From: Dactylorhiza incarnata
Taxonomy: Eukaryota; Streptophyta; Magnoliopsida; Asparagales; Orchidaceae
Length of the DNA stretch: 64,000 nt
Reading direction: 5' to 3'
Assembly (NCBI GenBank): GCA_033032865.1
Contig: JAWHQI010000121.1
Coordinates: 3,906,001-3,970,000, forward strand
The translations under genes were made by a program, and so were the position numbers. Numbering within the stretch: the first letter of the stretch is position 1; every line of letters starts with the position of its first letter. The notes below the pieces were generated by a model. It saw only the letters and a program-made list of their open reading frames with translations, did no database searches and was not told the DNA's origin. Positions 22,320-32,267 of this stretch are shown here, piece after piece.

Positions 22320-22940
22320 GTGTTTCTTCCATGTACAGTACACATGGAGGTTATTCCTTAAGTCTCATTTTTATCCGTTAGAGAAGAATCCTATAAATAG
22401 TTAAAGGTTATTTTCGTTTAACCCTAATCGTGAAAATTGCTAAAATCGCTGAATCATTCCCTGTCGGCCTTTCTAATTTTCGAACGGAAAAATCTTGTCG
22501 CCGACAATCACTTTTCGCGATTCCTCTTGTAGAACAGTGTCGACCAGATCTCAGCTCTCAGATTCTACAAAGATTATTTAAGATCTAGTTATCACTCAGG
22601 ACTTTAGATCAAGGTTTTCAAAGGCAAAGTTTTTCTCTTCCTTCAACATTCAAGAAAGGAAGAAGAAGATTTTTTCGGATCTAAAGTTGAAATCTCTTTG
22701 AGATTTTAAGTAGATTGTTTTCAATCTAAAGTTTTGTAAAACCCCTTTACAATTTCTTGTAGGAAGTTTCACTTCCGAGTTTTTGTAGATCCTAGTTTAG
22801 AGGATTGAGTGTAGGAGAGGTTGTTCTCCGAGATTTTATAGGAGAGGTTGTTCTCCGAGTTTATAGGAGTTGTATACTCCAAGTTGTAAGATTTTTTTAA
22901 ATCTGAGATTAGTGAAGTAGCATAGTCTAGCCGGGAGCGC
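22320..22940 (+). repeat. Copia A 3' LTR, segment 2 (TATA box, R)
   Basis: The LTR resumes after TTA 22317-22319. A TATA box, CCTATAAATAG, is at 22390-22400, about 105 bp from the word cluster once the insertion is removed. Repeats of GGAGAGGTTGTTCTCCGAG occur near 22815-22860. AGCGC at 22936-22940 is the target site of Athila 2. Confidence 0.85.
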
Positions 22941-22952
22941 TGATGAGTCCCA

Positions 22953-24049
22953 TGTTGGAACATGGTCTTCCGCATCTCCTAGGTTTGAGAATAACAAATC
23001 CTATGTATTTGATCTTGTGTGTTCAAGTGTGCAGGTTACATAGGTCCACATGACTCAAGGAGACTGCCCCCAAAAATTGAGGCCAAAATTCGAACATGGT
23101 CGCTATCGCCGGCGGTAGTGATAGCGCCCGGTGATAGCAGTAATCTGCGCAATTCCGGCGGTTTGTTTACAAAGCGCTAGCGCCCGGCGATAGAAGATAG
23201 CGCCGGCGGTAGTGGAGCTCACAGAAGGAATAGAGCAAGGGGTTGCCGCGGATTGGAGATTCTGTCGCGCAAATTGTTTCTTAATCCGGGCTAGCGCCGG
23301 CGGTAGCGCTAGCGCCGACGGTAGCGCTTGGGCTATAAAAGGACCCCCTCTCCTCGTGTTTTTGATACACACATTGCATACACCTCAGAGAGAGAGATTG
23401 CTCGAGTTCCAGAGGCCCATCTTGCCCGAATTTTGAAGCCCTAGCGAAGCTCTGCCAATTTCTGAAGGAGGATTCCATCACGCCAAACCCGAGCGAAGTC
23501 CGCTTCGACAAACGCTGATTCTCCAGCAGATCTTCGCCTCCTCTTTCAGAAGTTCATCCTAAGGGAGTTGTTAATTTATTTCATTTCTTTTTCATCTTGT
23601 AAACGATAGTGAAATCGCCTCGTGTTGGCGACTAAGTCTGGGTTGGACTTAGGGGGAAAATCGCCTCGTGTTGGCGACTAGATCTAGGGTAGGTCTAGGG
23701 GGGCTCGAGGCCACATCTGGGGAGGGATTGGCTAGAGCGGCTTGAGGCCGAATCCGGGGAGGATAAGGCTAGGGCCACCGGTTCGTGGGGAAGCGAGTCG
23801 GGATAGAAAACTAAAAGCTGTCATTTCTATTTAGCTTTGATTTCTAGCTTTCATAAGAGATCAAGTCTTGTAATCATGTCTCTCAAGTTAATAAAATCTG
23901 GTCTCTATTTTTACTTTACTTGATTGTCTTGCTCCTCTTTATTGTCTTATTCAAAACTTTTCTAAAATAATCAAAATAGTTTTAAAATCTTTAAAACCCT
24001 TATTCACCCCCCCCCCCCCCCCCCTCTAAGGGCGCCTACCGATCCAACA
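22953..24049 (+). repeat. Copia C 5' LTR
   Basis: TGTTGG...CCAACA with an 18-base C run at 24007-24024 near the end. U3 has the GCTAGCGCC word cluster and a TATA box at 23334-23340. Confidence 0.97.
23102..23340 (+). promoter_or_regulatory. Copia C U3: GCTAGCGCC/GGCGGTAGC word cluster and TATA box
   Basis: CTATCGCCGGCGGTAG, GCGCTAGCGCCCGGCGATAG and GCTAGCGCCGGCGGTAGC recur six or more times between 23102 and 23329. Several halves are self-complementary. TATAAAA (23334-23340) begins 5 bp after the last word. The 3' LTR has the same layout with TATAAAA at 31547-31553. Confidence 0.72.
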
Positions 24050-24051
24050 AG

Positions 24052-24063
24052 TGGTATCAGAGC
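24052..24063 (+). other. Copia C primer-binding site, initiator Met-tRNA type
   Basis: TGGTATCAGAGC begins two bases after the 5' LTR, the standard plant copia primer site. Confidence 0.96.
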
Positions 24064-24097
24064 GGTTTTATTCCAATCGGCTTAACAACCGGGAATA

Positions 24098-25984
24098 ATG
24101 GCGTCTCATGATCTCGCTTTCTTGGAGGGTCAAGGGATTAGTCGACCACCTCTCTTTACTTGGTCTGATTTTAACTACTGGAAAAATAGAATGATGTGCT
24201 TTCTTATGACAATGGATGTAGAAGTCTGGAATATGGTAGAAGTCCGATACTCTCCTCCTACAATTGTAGCAGGAGAGGCGACAATATTAAAACCTAAAGA
24301 TAAGTGGGACGATAACGACAAACTAAGGTGTAAAAATAACGCAAAAGCAATGAACGCCTTATATTGTGCCTTAAATAGAACTGAATTTAATAGAATTTCT
24401 GCTTGCACTACTGCTTATGATATTTGGAATCAATTAGAAGTAACTCACGAAGGTACATCGCAGGTGAAAGATGCCAAGCTGTTTCAATTAGAATCTGAAT
24501 ACGAGAAATTCAGGATGGACACCGACGAGGACATAAACTCCATGTACACTCGCTTCACAAAGATTGTCAACGCATCCAAGGCACTTGGAAAGACCTACTC
24601 CGATGGGGACCTGGTGAGAAAAATCTTTTGCTCCCTACCTCCAAAGTTCAACCCGAAGGTGACGGCCATCTCGGAGTCGCACAACTTAAGAACGCTCCAG
24701 ATCGAGAACCTCATTGGGAATCTCAAAACCCATGAGGTTGAACTACAAATTCAACATAACGAATACAACATGGAGCCGAAGAAAAAGGCGTTGGCACTAA
24801 CATCAAAGAAGGAGTGCATCAAAGAGGACGATGATGATGAAGAAGGACTCCTGGTAAAGAACTTCAAAAAATTCATCAGGAACCCGGAAAGAAGGAACAC
24901 ATTCAGAAAATTCTTCCAGAAGGACACTCGACGAAAGGGATCTTCCTCTTCATCGAGGAAAGAAAAAGCAAGCGATGATGAAGAAGAAAGGCCGCCTCCA
25001 GAATGCTATCACTGCAGAAAAACTGGGCACATTTGGAGCCAGTGCCCAAAATACCAAAAGGAGCGAAAAGATCAAAAGAAAGCAAAAGAAAAGAAGAAAG
25101 TCCTGAAGGCCGCAACCTGGGATGACTCTTCCTCTGAAGAGTCAAACGAATCTGAGTCAAGTAGCGAGGAAGAAGCAAACCTGTGCTTGATGGCCAAAAG
25201 CGACGATGACGACACTAGTGTTCTTAGCGACACTGAGGTATCTCCTCCTACTTTTGAAGAACTTTATGATAAATTTGTTTTATTAAATCATGAAAATGAA
25301 TCCATTATAAAAGAAAATCGTAAGCTCACGAAAAAATTAATCTCTCTTGAAAAAAGAAAAGTGTCATGTCAAGAATGTGAGCACTCTTTATTTAAAATAA
25401 AAGAACTTGAAGTTTCTCTCTCTAATGCCCTTTCACAAAACAAAGTCATTGCAAAAGAAAAAGGGGACTTAGAGAGAAAATTGAAAACTTCGATATTACA
25501 AATTGAAAAGAACAAAAAGGGATTTGAAAGTAAATGTGTTATGATTGTAAAAGAAAACACGTCTCTTAAAGAACAAAATCATAACCTAAATTTAGCCATA
25601 AACAAATTCGGGATTGGCCAAAAATCCTTGGATATGCTTCTGGGTAATCAATGCTTTGGGTCTAAAAAATTCGGACTCGGATATAAAAGTGATCACTACC
25701 GCCCGGCGCTAGCTTCTAACGTCGGCGGTAGCTCTTATGTTAAAAAATCTTCTATTTTCTCTAACACTCACACTTCATCCAGCAAGAGCAACATAGAGAC
25801 TCCGAAAAAGGTCTCAAACCCCTTCATTTCGTGTGCAAATTGTCTAAAGTTTGGACACACGTCTGGCTCTTGCAGGAATATAAAACAACAAACTTTAAAA
25901 CAAATCTGGGTACCTAAGAAAACCACTTACTCTATGGGTGGTACCTCTTGGGTATCTGGGTCTTTACTCTCATCTTCTTTCTAG
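24098..25984 (+). CDS. Copia C gag polyprotein
   Basis: A 628-codon frame from ATG 24098, 35 bp after the primer site. The N-terminal 230 residues are a copia gag domain (LFTWSDFNYWKNRMMCFL; IWNQLEVTHEGTSQVKDAKL; LVRKIFCSLPPKF). A zinc knuckle CYHCRKTGHIWSQC is at residues 303-316, followed by acidic Ser-rich sequence and a long coiled coil (about 380-510). A second knuckle, CANCLKFGHTSGSC, is at 579-592. It forms the particle and binds genomic RNA. Residues about 534-545 are encoded by DNA matching the LTR word (25696-25732). The ending TAG lies where the frame would otherwise run on into protease, so it may be a mutated sense codon. Confidence 0.93.
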   Translation: MASHDLAFLEGQGISRPPLFTWSDFNYWKNRMMCFLMTMDVEVWNMVEVRYSPPTIVAGEATILKPKDKWDDNDKLRCKNNAKAMNALYCALNRTEFNRISACTTAYDIWNQLEVTHEGTSQVKDAKLFQLESEYEKFRMDTDEDINSMYTRFTKIVNASKALGKTYSDGDLVRKIFCSLPPKFNPKVTAISESHNLRTLQIENLIGNLKTHEVELQIQHNEYNMEPKKKALALTSKKECIKEDDDDEEGLLVKNFKKFIRNPERRNTFRKFFQKDTRRKGSSSSSRKEKASDDEEERPPPECYHCRKTGHIWSQCPKYQKERKDQKKAKEKKKVLKAATWDDSSSEESNESESSSEEEANLCLMAKSDDDDTSVLSDTEVSPPTFEELYDKFVLLNHENESIIKENRKLTKKLISLEKRKVSCQECEHSLFKIKELEVSLSNALSQNKVIAKEKGDLERKLKTSILQIEKNKKGFESKCVMIVKENTSLKEQNHNLNLAINKFGIGQKSLDMLLGNQCFGSKKFGLGYKSDHYRPALASNVGGSSYVKKSSIFSNTHTSSSKSNIETPKKVSNPFISCANCLKFGHTSGSCRNIKQQTLKQIWVPKKTTYSMGGTSWVSGSLLSSSF

Positions 25985-26923
25985 ATATGCAGGAAGGCTA
26001 AGGAAACAGAAGACGTATGGTACTTGGACTTAGGTTGCTCCAAGCACATGACGGGCAATAAAGCAAAATTCCTTAGCCTAGAAATAAAGAAAGGAGGGAT
26101 CGTGACGTTTGGCGATAACGGAAAAGGAAGGATCATGGGTATCGGTACAGTGGGTAACGCATCTTTTCTTATATCAAATGTTCTATATGTTAAAGGATTA
26201 AAACACAACTTAATATCTATAAGTCAACTGTGTGATAAAGGTTTAGACGTACTTTTTGAATCATCCACTAACCTTTGCAAAATTGTTAATCCTAAAACAA
26301 AAGATGTGTTATTAACTGCAACGAGAATTCATAATGTTTACATAGTTTCATTTCATGATCTTTCTAAATCTTCTATAAAATGTTTTATAACCAAAAATGA
26401 TGAATTGGAATTATGGCACAGACGCTTAGGCCACGCTAGTTCAAAGCTCATCTTAAAATTAGCAAAACGAGAATTAATTAGAGGATTGCCTAAACTAAAT
26501 GGAAACTTATCTTCATTATGCTCTCCATGCCAAAAAGGCAAATTTACAAAGTCATCTTTTAAAAGCAAAAACAAAATTTCTACATCAAAACCACTACAAT
26601 TAATTCATATGGATCTCTTTGGTCCCGTTAACACTGTAAGTCTTGGTGGTAGATTATACACTCATGTTCTTATAGATGACTATTCTAGATACTGTTGGAC
26701 TTTATTTCTCTCCTCCAAATCTGATGCGTTTTGCGAATTTTCAAAATTATGTACTCGTATTCAAAATGAATTAGATTTAAAAATAAAATGCATTCGCTCA
26801 GATCATGGAGGTGAATTTGAAAATGAAAAATTTAAATGTTTTTGTGATATGTTAGGTATTAAACATGAGTTCTCCGCTCCACGCACACCTCAACAAAATG
26901 GTGTTGTGGAACGAAAAAAATAG
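25985..26923 (+). pseudogene. Copia C protease and integrase core
   Basis: It is in frame with gag after the TAG. WYLDLGCSKHMTG is the copia protease site, but the usual Asp-Ser-Gly reads Asp-Leu-Gly, which should damage catalysis. The pre-integrase HHCC region follows (LWHRRLGHASSK; CSPCQKGK). The integrase core shows HMDLFGP, RSDHGGEFEN and NGVVER, so the D,D,E triad is present. The frame ends at 26923 because an A run holds one extra base (eight As at 26913-26920), after which integrase continues in the next frame. Confidence 0.93.
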
Positions 26924-27557
26924 GACTATTCAAGAACTCGCACGCACCATGTTATCTGAATATAAATTACCCAAGTATTTTTGGGCAGAAGCCGTGAGCA
27001 CTGCTTGTTATGTAATGAATAGATTTATGCTTCGCCCGTCCTTAAATCTCACACCATATGAACTCTACTTTCAAAAGAAACCTAACGTATCGTATTTTAA
27101 AGTATTCGGATGTAAATGTTTCATTCTTAACACAAAAGACTCTTTAGGAAAATATGACGAAAAATGCGATGAAGGAATATTTCTTGGTTATTCTTCAACG
27201 AGTAAAGCATATAGAATATTTAATAAAAGATCAAGTAAGGTTGAAGAATCAATTAATGTTAGATTTGATGAGTTTGTTCCATGTGCAGAGAAGCTCTCTA
27301 TAGGTACCGATGATGAACCCTTGCCATCCTTGGAGCACGACGAGGAAGAGCCGTCCAAAGAAGAAGAAGAAAAATCTAATGAAGATACACTCGTACCTCC
27401 AAGTGTGTTAAACTTCTCCAAAAATCATCCAAAAGAACTCATCATTGGGGAACCTTCCACCGGGGTGAGAACTCGCTCCTCTCTTCATGAAACATTTTCT
27501 AATATTTGTTTTATTTCTGAAATCGAACCTAAAAAATGTTTCCACCGCTTTAAATGA
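26865..27557 (+). pseudogene. Copia C integrase C-terminal part and linker
   Basis: From about 26920 this frame continues integrase (NRTIQELARTMLSEYKLPKYFWAEAV; FKVFGCKCFIL; DEGIFLGYSS), all standard copia words. A low-complexity acidic linker (EEEPSKEEEEKSNED) and the GVRTRSS motif precede RT. A second one-base insertion in an A run (six As at 27532-27537) shifts the frame again before RT. The start of this frame overlaps the previous one and is not real coding. Confidence 0.9.
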
Positions 27558-29022
27558 CGAATTTTGGTTTCTGGCTATGAATGAAGAGTTAGGACAATTT
27601 GAAAGAAATAAAGTTTGGAATCTAGTTGAAAGACCATCTAATCATCCAATTATAGGAGTAAAATGGATCTTTAAAAATAAATTAGATGGTGAATCTAGGA
27701 TTGTAAGAAATAAAGCACGCTTAGTTGCTCAAGGTTATTCACAAATCGAGGGGGTAGATTTTGAAGAAACTTTTGCACCCGTTGCTCGCTTAGAATCTAT
27801 ACGAATATTTTTGGCCTTTGCGAGTTTTAAACGAATAAAATTGTTTCAAATGGATGTTAAAAGTGCTTTTTTAAATGGGTATATTAAGGAAGAAGTCTAT
27901 GTAGAGCAACCCCCCGGTTTCATAAACGAAAAATATCCAAATCATGTTTACAAATTAGAAAAAGCGCTTTATGGTTTAAAACAAGCGCCCCGTGCATGGT
28001 ATGATCGTCTTACATCGTTTTTGTTAGAGCACGGTTATGTTATGGGAAGTGCAGACAATACACTCTTCATTAAGCATAAAAATAATGAATTAATCATTTT
28101 ACAAATATATGTTGATGACATAATTTTTGGAGCCACTAATGAAGAGTTGTGTAATGAAGTAGTCGAAATAATGAAAAATGAATTTGAAATGAGTCTTGTA
28201 GGAGAACTATCATTTTTTCTTGGTTTTCAAATCTCACAACGAAATGATGGAATTTTTATTTGCCAAACAAAATATGTTCACGATATGCTTAAACGTTTTG
28301 GTTTTGAAAATCTTAAACAAGCTTCGACTCCTATGAGTGCTTCCTTAAAATTAGGAAAAGATGAATCTGGTATTTTTATTGATCAAACACTATATAGGGG
28401 AATGATAGGCTCTCTTCTTTATTTAAGTGCATCTAGACCAGATATAATGTTTGCCGTTTGTTTATGTGCTCGCTTTCAAGCCGATCCTAAAGAATCTCAT
28501 CTAAAAGCGGTAAAACGTATCTTTCGTTATCTAGTAGGGTCGTCTAAATTAGGATTATGGTACCCACACAATGATACTTTCACACTCCATGGCTATTCAG
28601 ATTCAGACTACGCAGGGTGTTCACTAGATAGAAAAAGCACTAGCGGTACTTGTCATTTTTTAGGACCCTCTTTAGTTGCTTGGTCTAGTAGAAAACAATC
28701 TTCTATTGCACTCTCCACCACGGAGGCCGAATATATCGCACTTGGTAGTTGTTGTGCACAAGCATTATGGATGAGTCAAACATTAGAGGACTTTGGATTT
28801 CACCTCAAACACATAGATCTTAAATGTGACAACAAAAGTGCAATAGACCTCACATATAATCCTGTACATCATGCTAGATCCAAACACATAGATGTTCGTC
28901 ATCATTTCATTAGGGATCACATTAAGAAAGAGAATGTAAAAGTAAGCTTTATTGGGACGGACTCACAACTCGCTGACATATTTACTAAACCTCTTCCCGA
29001 TGCACGATTTCGTTTATTATGA
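27487..29022 (+). pseudogene. Copia C reverse transcriptase and RNase H
   Basis: The true homology begins near 27535. RT contains [40 protein letters not shown] (first catalytic Asp), [13 protein letters not shown] and [10 protein letters not shown] (catalytic DD), all intact. RNase H has [40 protein letters not shown] and DIFTKPL. The stop is TGA at 29020. The C-terminus matches the Copia A and B remnants and is typical of the SIRE lineage. Apart from the upstream shifts this domain looks undamaged, in line with the element's youth. Confidence 0.95.
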
Positions 29023-31165
29023 CTTGAATTAGGTGTCCTGGATCTTTCAAATTAAAACAAATTTCAAATGCAATCTTCTTCATTTATGATCTTCAAAAAC
29101 ATTTTCAAACATTCTATAAATTCAGCATGCAACTTCTAATGGGACACCTAATCAAGGTCAAACATCATAATTTTCAAAACCCTAAAAAATCACTTACTAT
29201 TTCCCGCGCTAGCGCTAGCGCCGGCGCTAGCGACGAGTTTTGAATTTCTGTGATTTTAAAATTTCTAAAAAATCTTAAAAATATGCTAATCTATATGTAC
29301 TATTTAGTTTTGCAAATCTGTTTTTCTCTTATTTTTTGAAAAATTAAATACAAAAATAGAAAATCTAACTTACCAAAAATATGTTTTGTTTAAAGTTTAT
29401 TTCTTTTTAAAAATCAAAACAAAAATACAAAACTATAAAACTAAACAAAAAAACTGTATGAACTGTTTGTGATAATCAAGCATGATTTAAGCTATTATTT
29501 CGCATTTCTATAATGTTGCAATTTAGTTTTCAAAATTACGTTGAACATTGTCTTTACCATGCTTTGATTTATCTATTCCTATGTGCATCAATTATATTGT
29601 AAAGGTTGTGTAGAATCAAGCTTAGCATGCCTCTAAGTATGAGTAAATGGTTTATGTTAAATAATGATATTACTTCACTCACTTTTTGGCATTGTCTACA
29701 TATGGTTTAACTTAAGAATGCTTGTGTATGTTTTGTAATTGTACAATGAAATAAAATTGCACAAGTATCTTTCCTACACTCCCTTCTTTTGCACTATGAA
29801 AAAGTTAAGAAAAGTGGTTATTGTTTTTCATAAATTCTATTGGTTTGCCAAACAAGTGTATTCGGAGAACTTTGTACAAAACAAAATCACAAAATAAATA
29901 ACAAAGATAACTCCACCAAGCACTACTTGAACCTCCTGATAAGTCTTAATGAGCATTGTGAGGTTGAGCACCTTGGAAAGAATAATAAAGTGTCTTGTGC
30001 AAACCATAGTTTTCAAAATAAGAAAAACCACTTTCTCTTATGTACACCGGATCACAAATCTCAAAACATTAAAAATAAAAAGGTGATCCCCCAAGCACTA
30101 CTCTGCACCCTAATAAGTCTTAATGAGCACTGTGTGTGCAAAGCACCTTGGTAGTTGTACACTTTTATTGTGCATTAAAGTGTGTGGAAGTAAAATATTT
30201 GCGTTTTATTGTGCTTTTTACTTTACATAGTACTTGTATTTTTGATTAAAACACTTGTATACTCTACTCAAAAATACACTTATGTGCACATCATTATCTT
30301 CCATAACACTTCTTCTCATAAGTATTGGACCCTAATGCTAACTCTATACAATTTTTTAGTTATAAAATGCACTAGATAACCTAGCATGTTTTTCTATAAT
30401 GTTTGGTATGTTTTGAAATTATGAATTGGAATACCATTGTAGTATTTCTTTTAATAACATTATTTCATGCTTGGTTACTCTTATTATAAATTGAAAATGA
30501 TTTACAACAACATCCTTTTTGCCATATAACTCATATCTCTTTTTATGGATCATCTTTCTTATAACATGATGTTTTTTGTATTTCTACAAGTCTTCCGCAT
30601 CACTCTCATATTATGGCTTTACCTTGCATTCTTACTTAAAATTTTTTCCAATCATTTATTTTTTCATCAAATATGTTCCTTGCATGGTAAACCGTATATT
30701 AGTTACTATTACCAGAATTATTTATGCTCAAACTCTGATATTTCTATAAAGGGGATAAATTAAACTTGAAATCAAGCTACAAACTCCCTATCATTCACCT
30801 TTTAAACTCCACAGCTCGATCATGCTTTATCTAATTACTCAACCTTTTCTGTGGTGCCTCCTAACCCACCTTTTGCTAATAACAAAGGGGGAGAATTAAC
30901 ATGATAAAATACAAAAGGGGGGAGAACTAAAATATAATACGCTATCAAAAACCCAACATGATTAACTAAAAATGATAGCTTACATTTTAGGAGAGCATTC
31001 ACTTAGGGGGAGCATACATTTAGGGGGAGCTACTCTAAAATGCTAAACATCTACAATTATCCTAAGTCATCACTCTCACACACACACAAATAGGATTCCA
31101 CCATGCTTATCTATTAATGCTCTGATTTATCATTAATGGATTTGTTATTATCAAAAGGGGGAGTT
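29023..31165 (+). other. Copia C 3' untranslated region: LTR-word cluster, paired hairpins and multiple polypurine tracts
   Basis: About 2.1 kb without a credible ORF, unlike Copia A, which has a post-pol gene here. A CGCGCTAGCGCTAGCGCCGG block (29204-29235) repeats the LTR word 180 bp after the pol stop. Two related hairpins lie at 29916-30151. At least five G-rich purine tracts occur near the end (30884, 30913, 31013, 31031 and 31153); the last, AAAAGGGGGAG at 31153-31163, abuts the 3' LTR. Confidence 0.82.
29916..30151 (+). repeat. Two related stem-loops with changed but paired inner stems
   Basis: Copy 1 (29916-29976) and copy 2 (30091-30151) share the outer stem CCAAG/CTTGG and the loop TAAGTCTTAATGAGCA. 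Inner stems differ but both pair: AACCTC/GAGGTT in copy 1 and TGCAC/GTGCA in copy 2. Confidence 0.75.
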
Positions 31166-32262
31166 TGTTGGAACATGGTCTTCCGCATCTCCTAGGTTTG
31201 AGAATAACAAATCCTATGTATTTGATCTTGTGTGTTTAAGTGTGCAGGTTACATAGGTCCACATGACTCAAGGAGACTGCCCCCAAAAATTGAGGCCAAA
31301 ATTCGAACATGGTGGCTATCGCCGGCGGTAGTGATAGCGCCCGGCGATAGCAGTAATCTGGGCAATTCCGGCGGTTTATTTAGAAAGCGCTAGCGCCCGG
31401 CGATAGAAGATAGCGCCGGCGGTAGTGGAGCTCACAGAAGGAATAGAGCAAGGGGTTGCCGCGGATTGGAGATTCTGCCGCGCAAATTGTTTCTTAATCC
31501 GGGCTAGCGCCGGCGGTAGCGCTAGCGCCGGCGGTAGCGCTTGGGCTATAAAAGGACCCCCTCTCCTCGTGTTTTTGATACACACATTGCATACACCTCA
31601 GAGAGAGAGATTGCTCGAGTTCCAGAGGCCCATCTTGCCCGAATTTTGAAGCCCTAGCGAAGCTCTGCCGATTTCTGAAGGAGGATTCCATCACGCCAAA
31701 CCCGAGCGAAGTCCGCTTCGACAAACGCTGATTCTCCAGCAGATCTTCGCCTCCTCTTTCAGAAGTTCATCCTAAGGGAGTTGTTAATTTATTTCATTTC
31801 TTTTTCATCTTGTAAACGATAGTGAAATCGCCTCGTGTTGGCGACTAGGTCTGGGTTGGACTTAGGGGGAAAATCGCCTCGTGTTGGCGACTAGATCTAG
31901 GGTAGGCCTAGGGAGGCTCGAGGCCACATCTGGGGAGGGATTGGCTAGAGCGGCTTGAGGCCGAATCCGGGGAGGATAAGGCTAGGGCCACCGGTTCGTG
32001 GGGAAGCGAGTCGGGATAGAAAACTAAAAGCTGTCTTTTCTATTTAGCTTTGATTTCTAGCTTTCATAAGAGATCAAGTCTTGTAATCATGTCTCTCAAG
32101 TTAATAAAATCTTGTCTCTATTTTTACTTTACTTGATTGTCTTGCTCCTCTTTATTATCTTATTCAAAACTTTTCTAAAATAATCAAAATAGTTTTAAAA
32201 TCTTTAAAACCCTTATTCACCCCCCCCCCCCCCCCCCTCTAAGGGCGCCTACCGATCCAACA
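31166..32262 (+). repeat. Copia C 3' LTR
   Basis: It has the same 1097-bp length as the 5' LTR and an identical 18-base C run (32220-32237). It is followed by TCCCA. Confidence 0.97.
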
Positions 32263-32267
32263 TCCCA

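Larger units (their letters stand above)
22953..32262 (+). mobile_element. Copia C: near-complete SIRE-lineage Ty1/copia retrotransposon
   Basis: Two LTRs of exactly 1097 bp (22953-24049, 31166-32262) start TGTTGGAACATGG and end GATCCAACA. TCCCA flanks both sides. A Met-initiator-type primer site follows the 5' LTR, and a polypurine tract precedes the 3' LTR. Gag, protease, integrase, RT and RNase H are in copia order. By eye the LTRs differ at about 15 positions (about 1.4%), so insertion was fairly recent. Pol has one in-frame TAG and two one-base A-run insertions. It sits in the Athila 2 5' LTR. Confidence 0.96.

Noticed and set aside
24050..24080. A tRNA gene suggested by tRNA-like sequence
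   Set aside because: The match is only the primer-binding site complementary to a tRNA 3' end; no cloverleaf is present.
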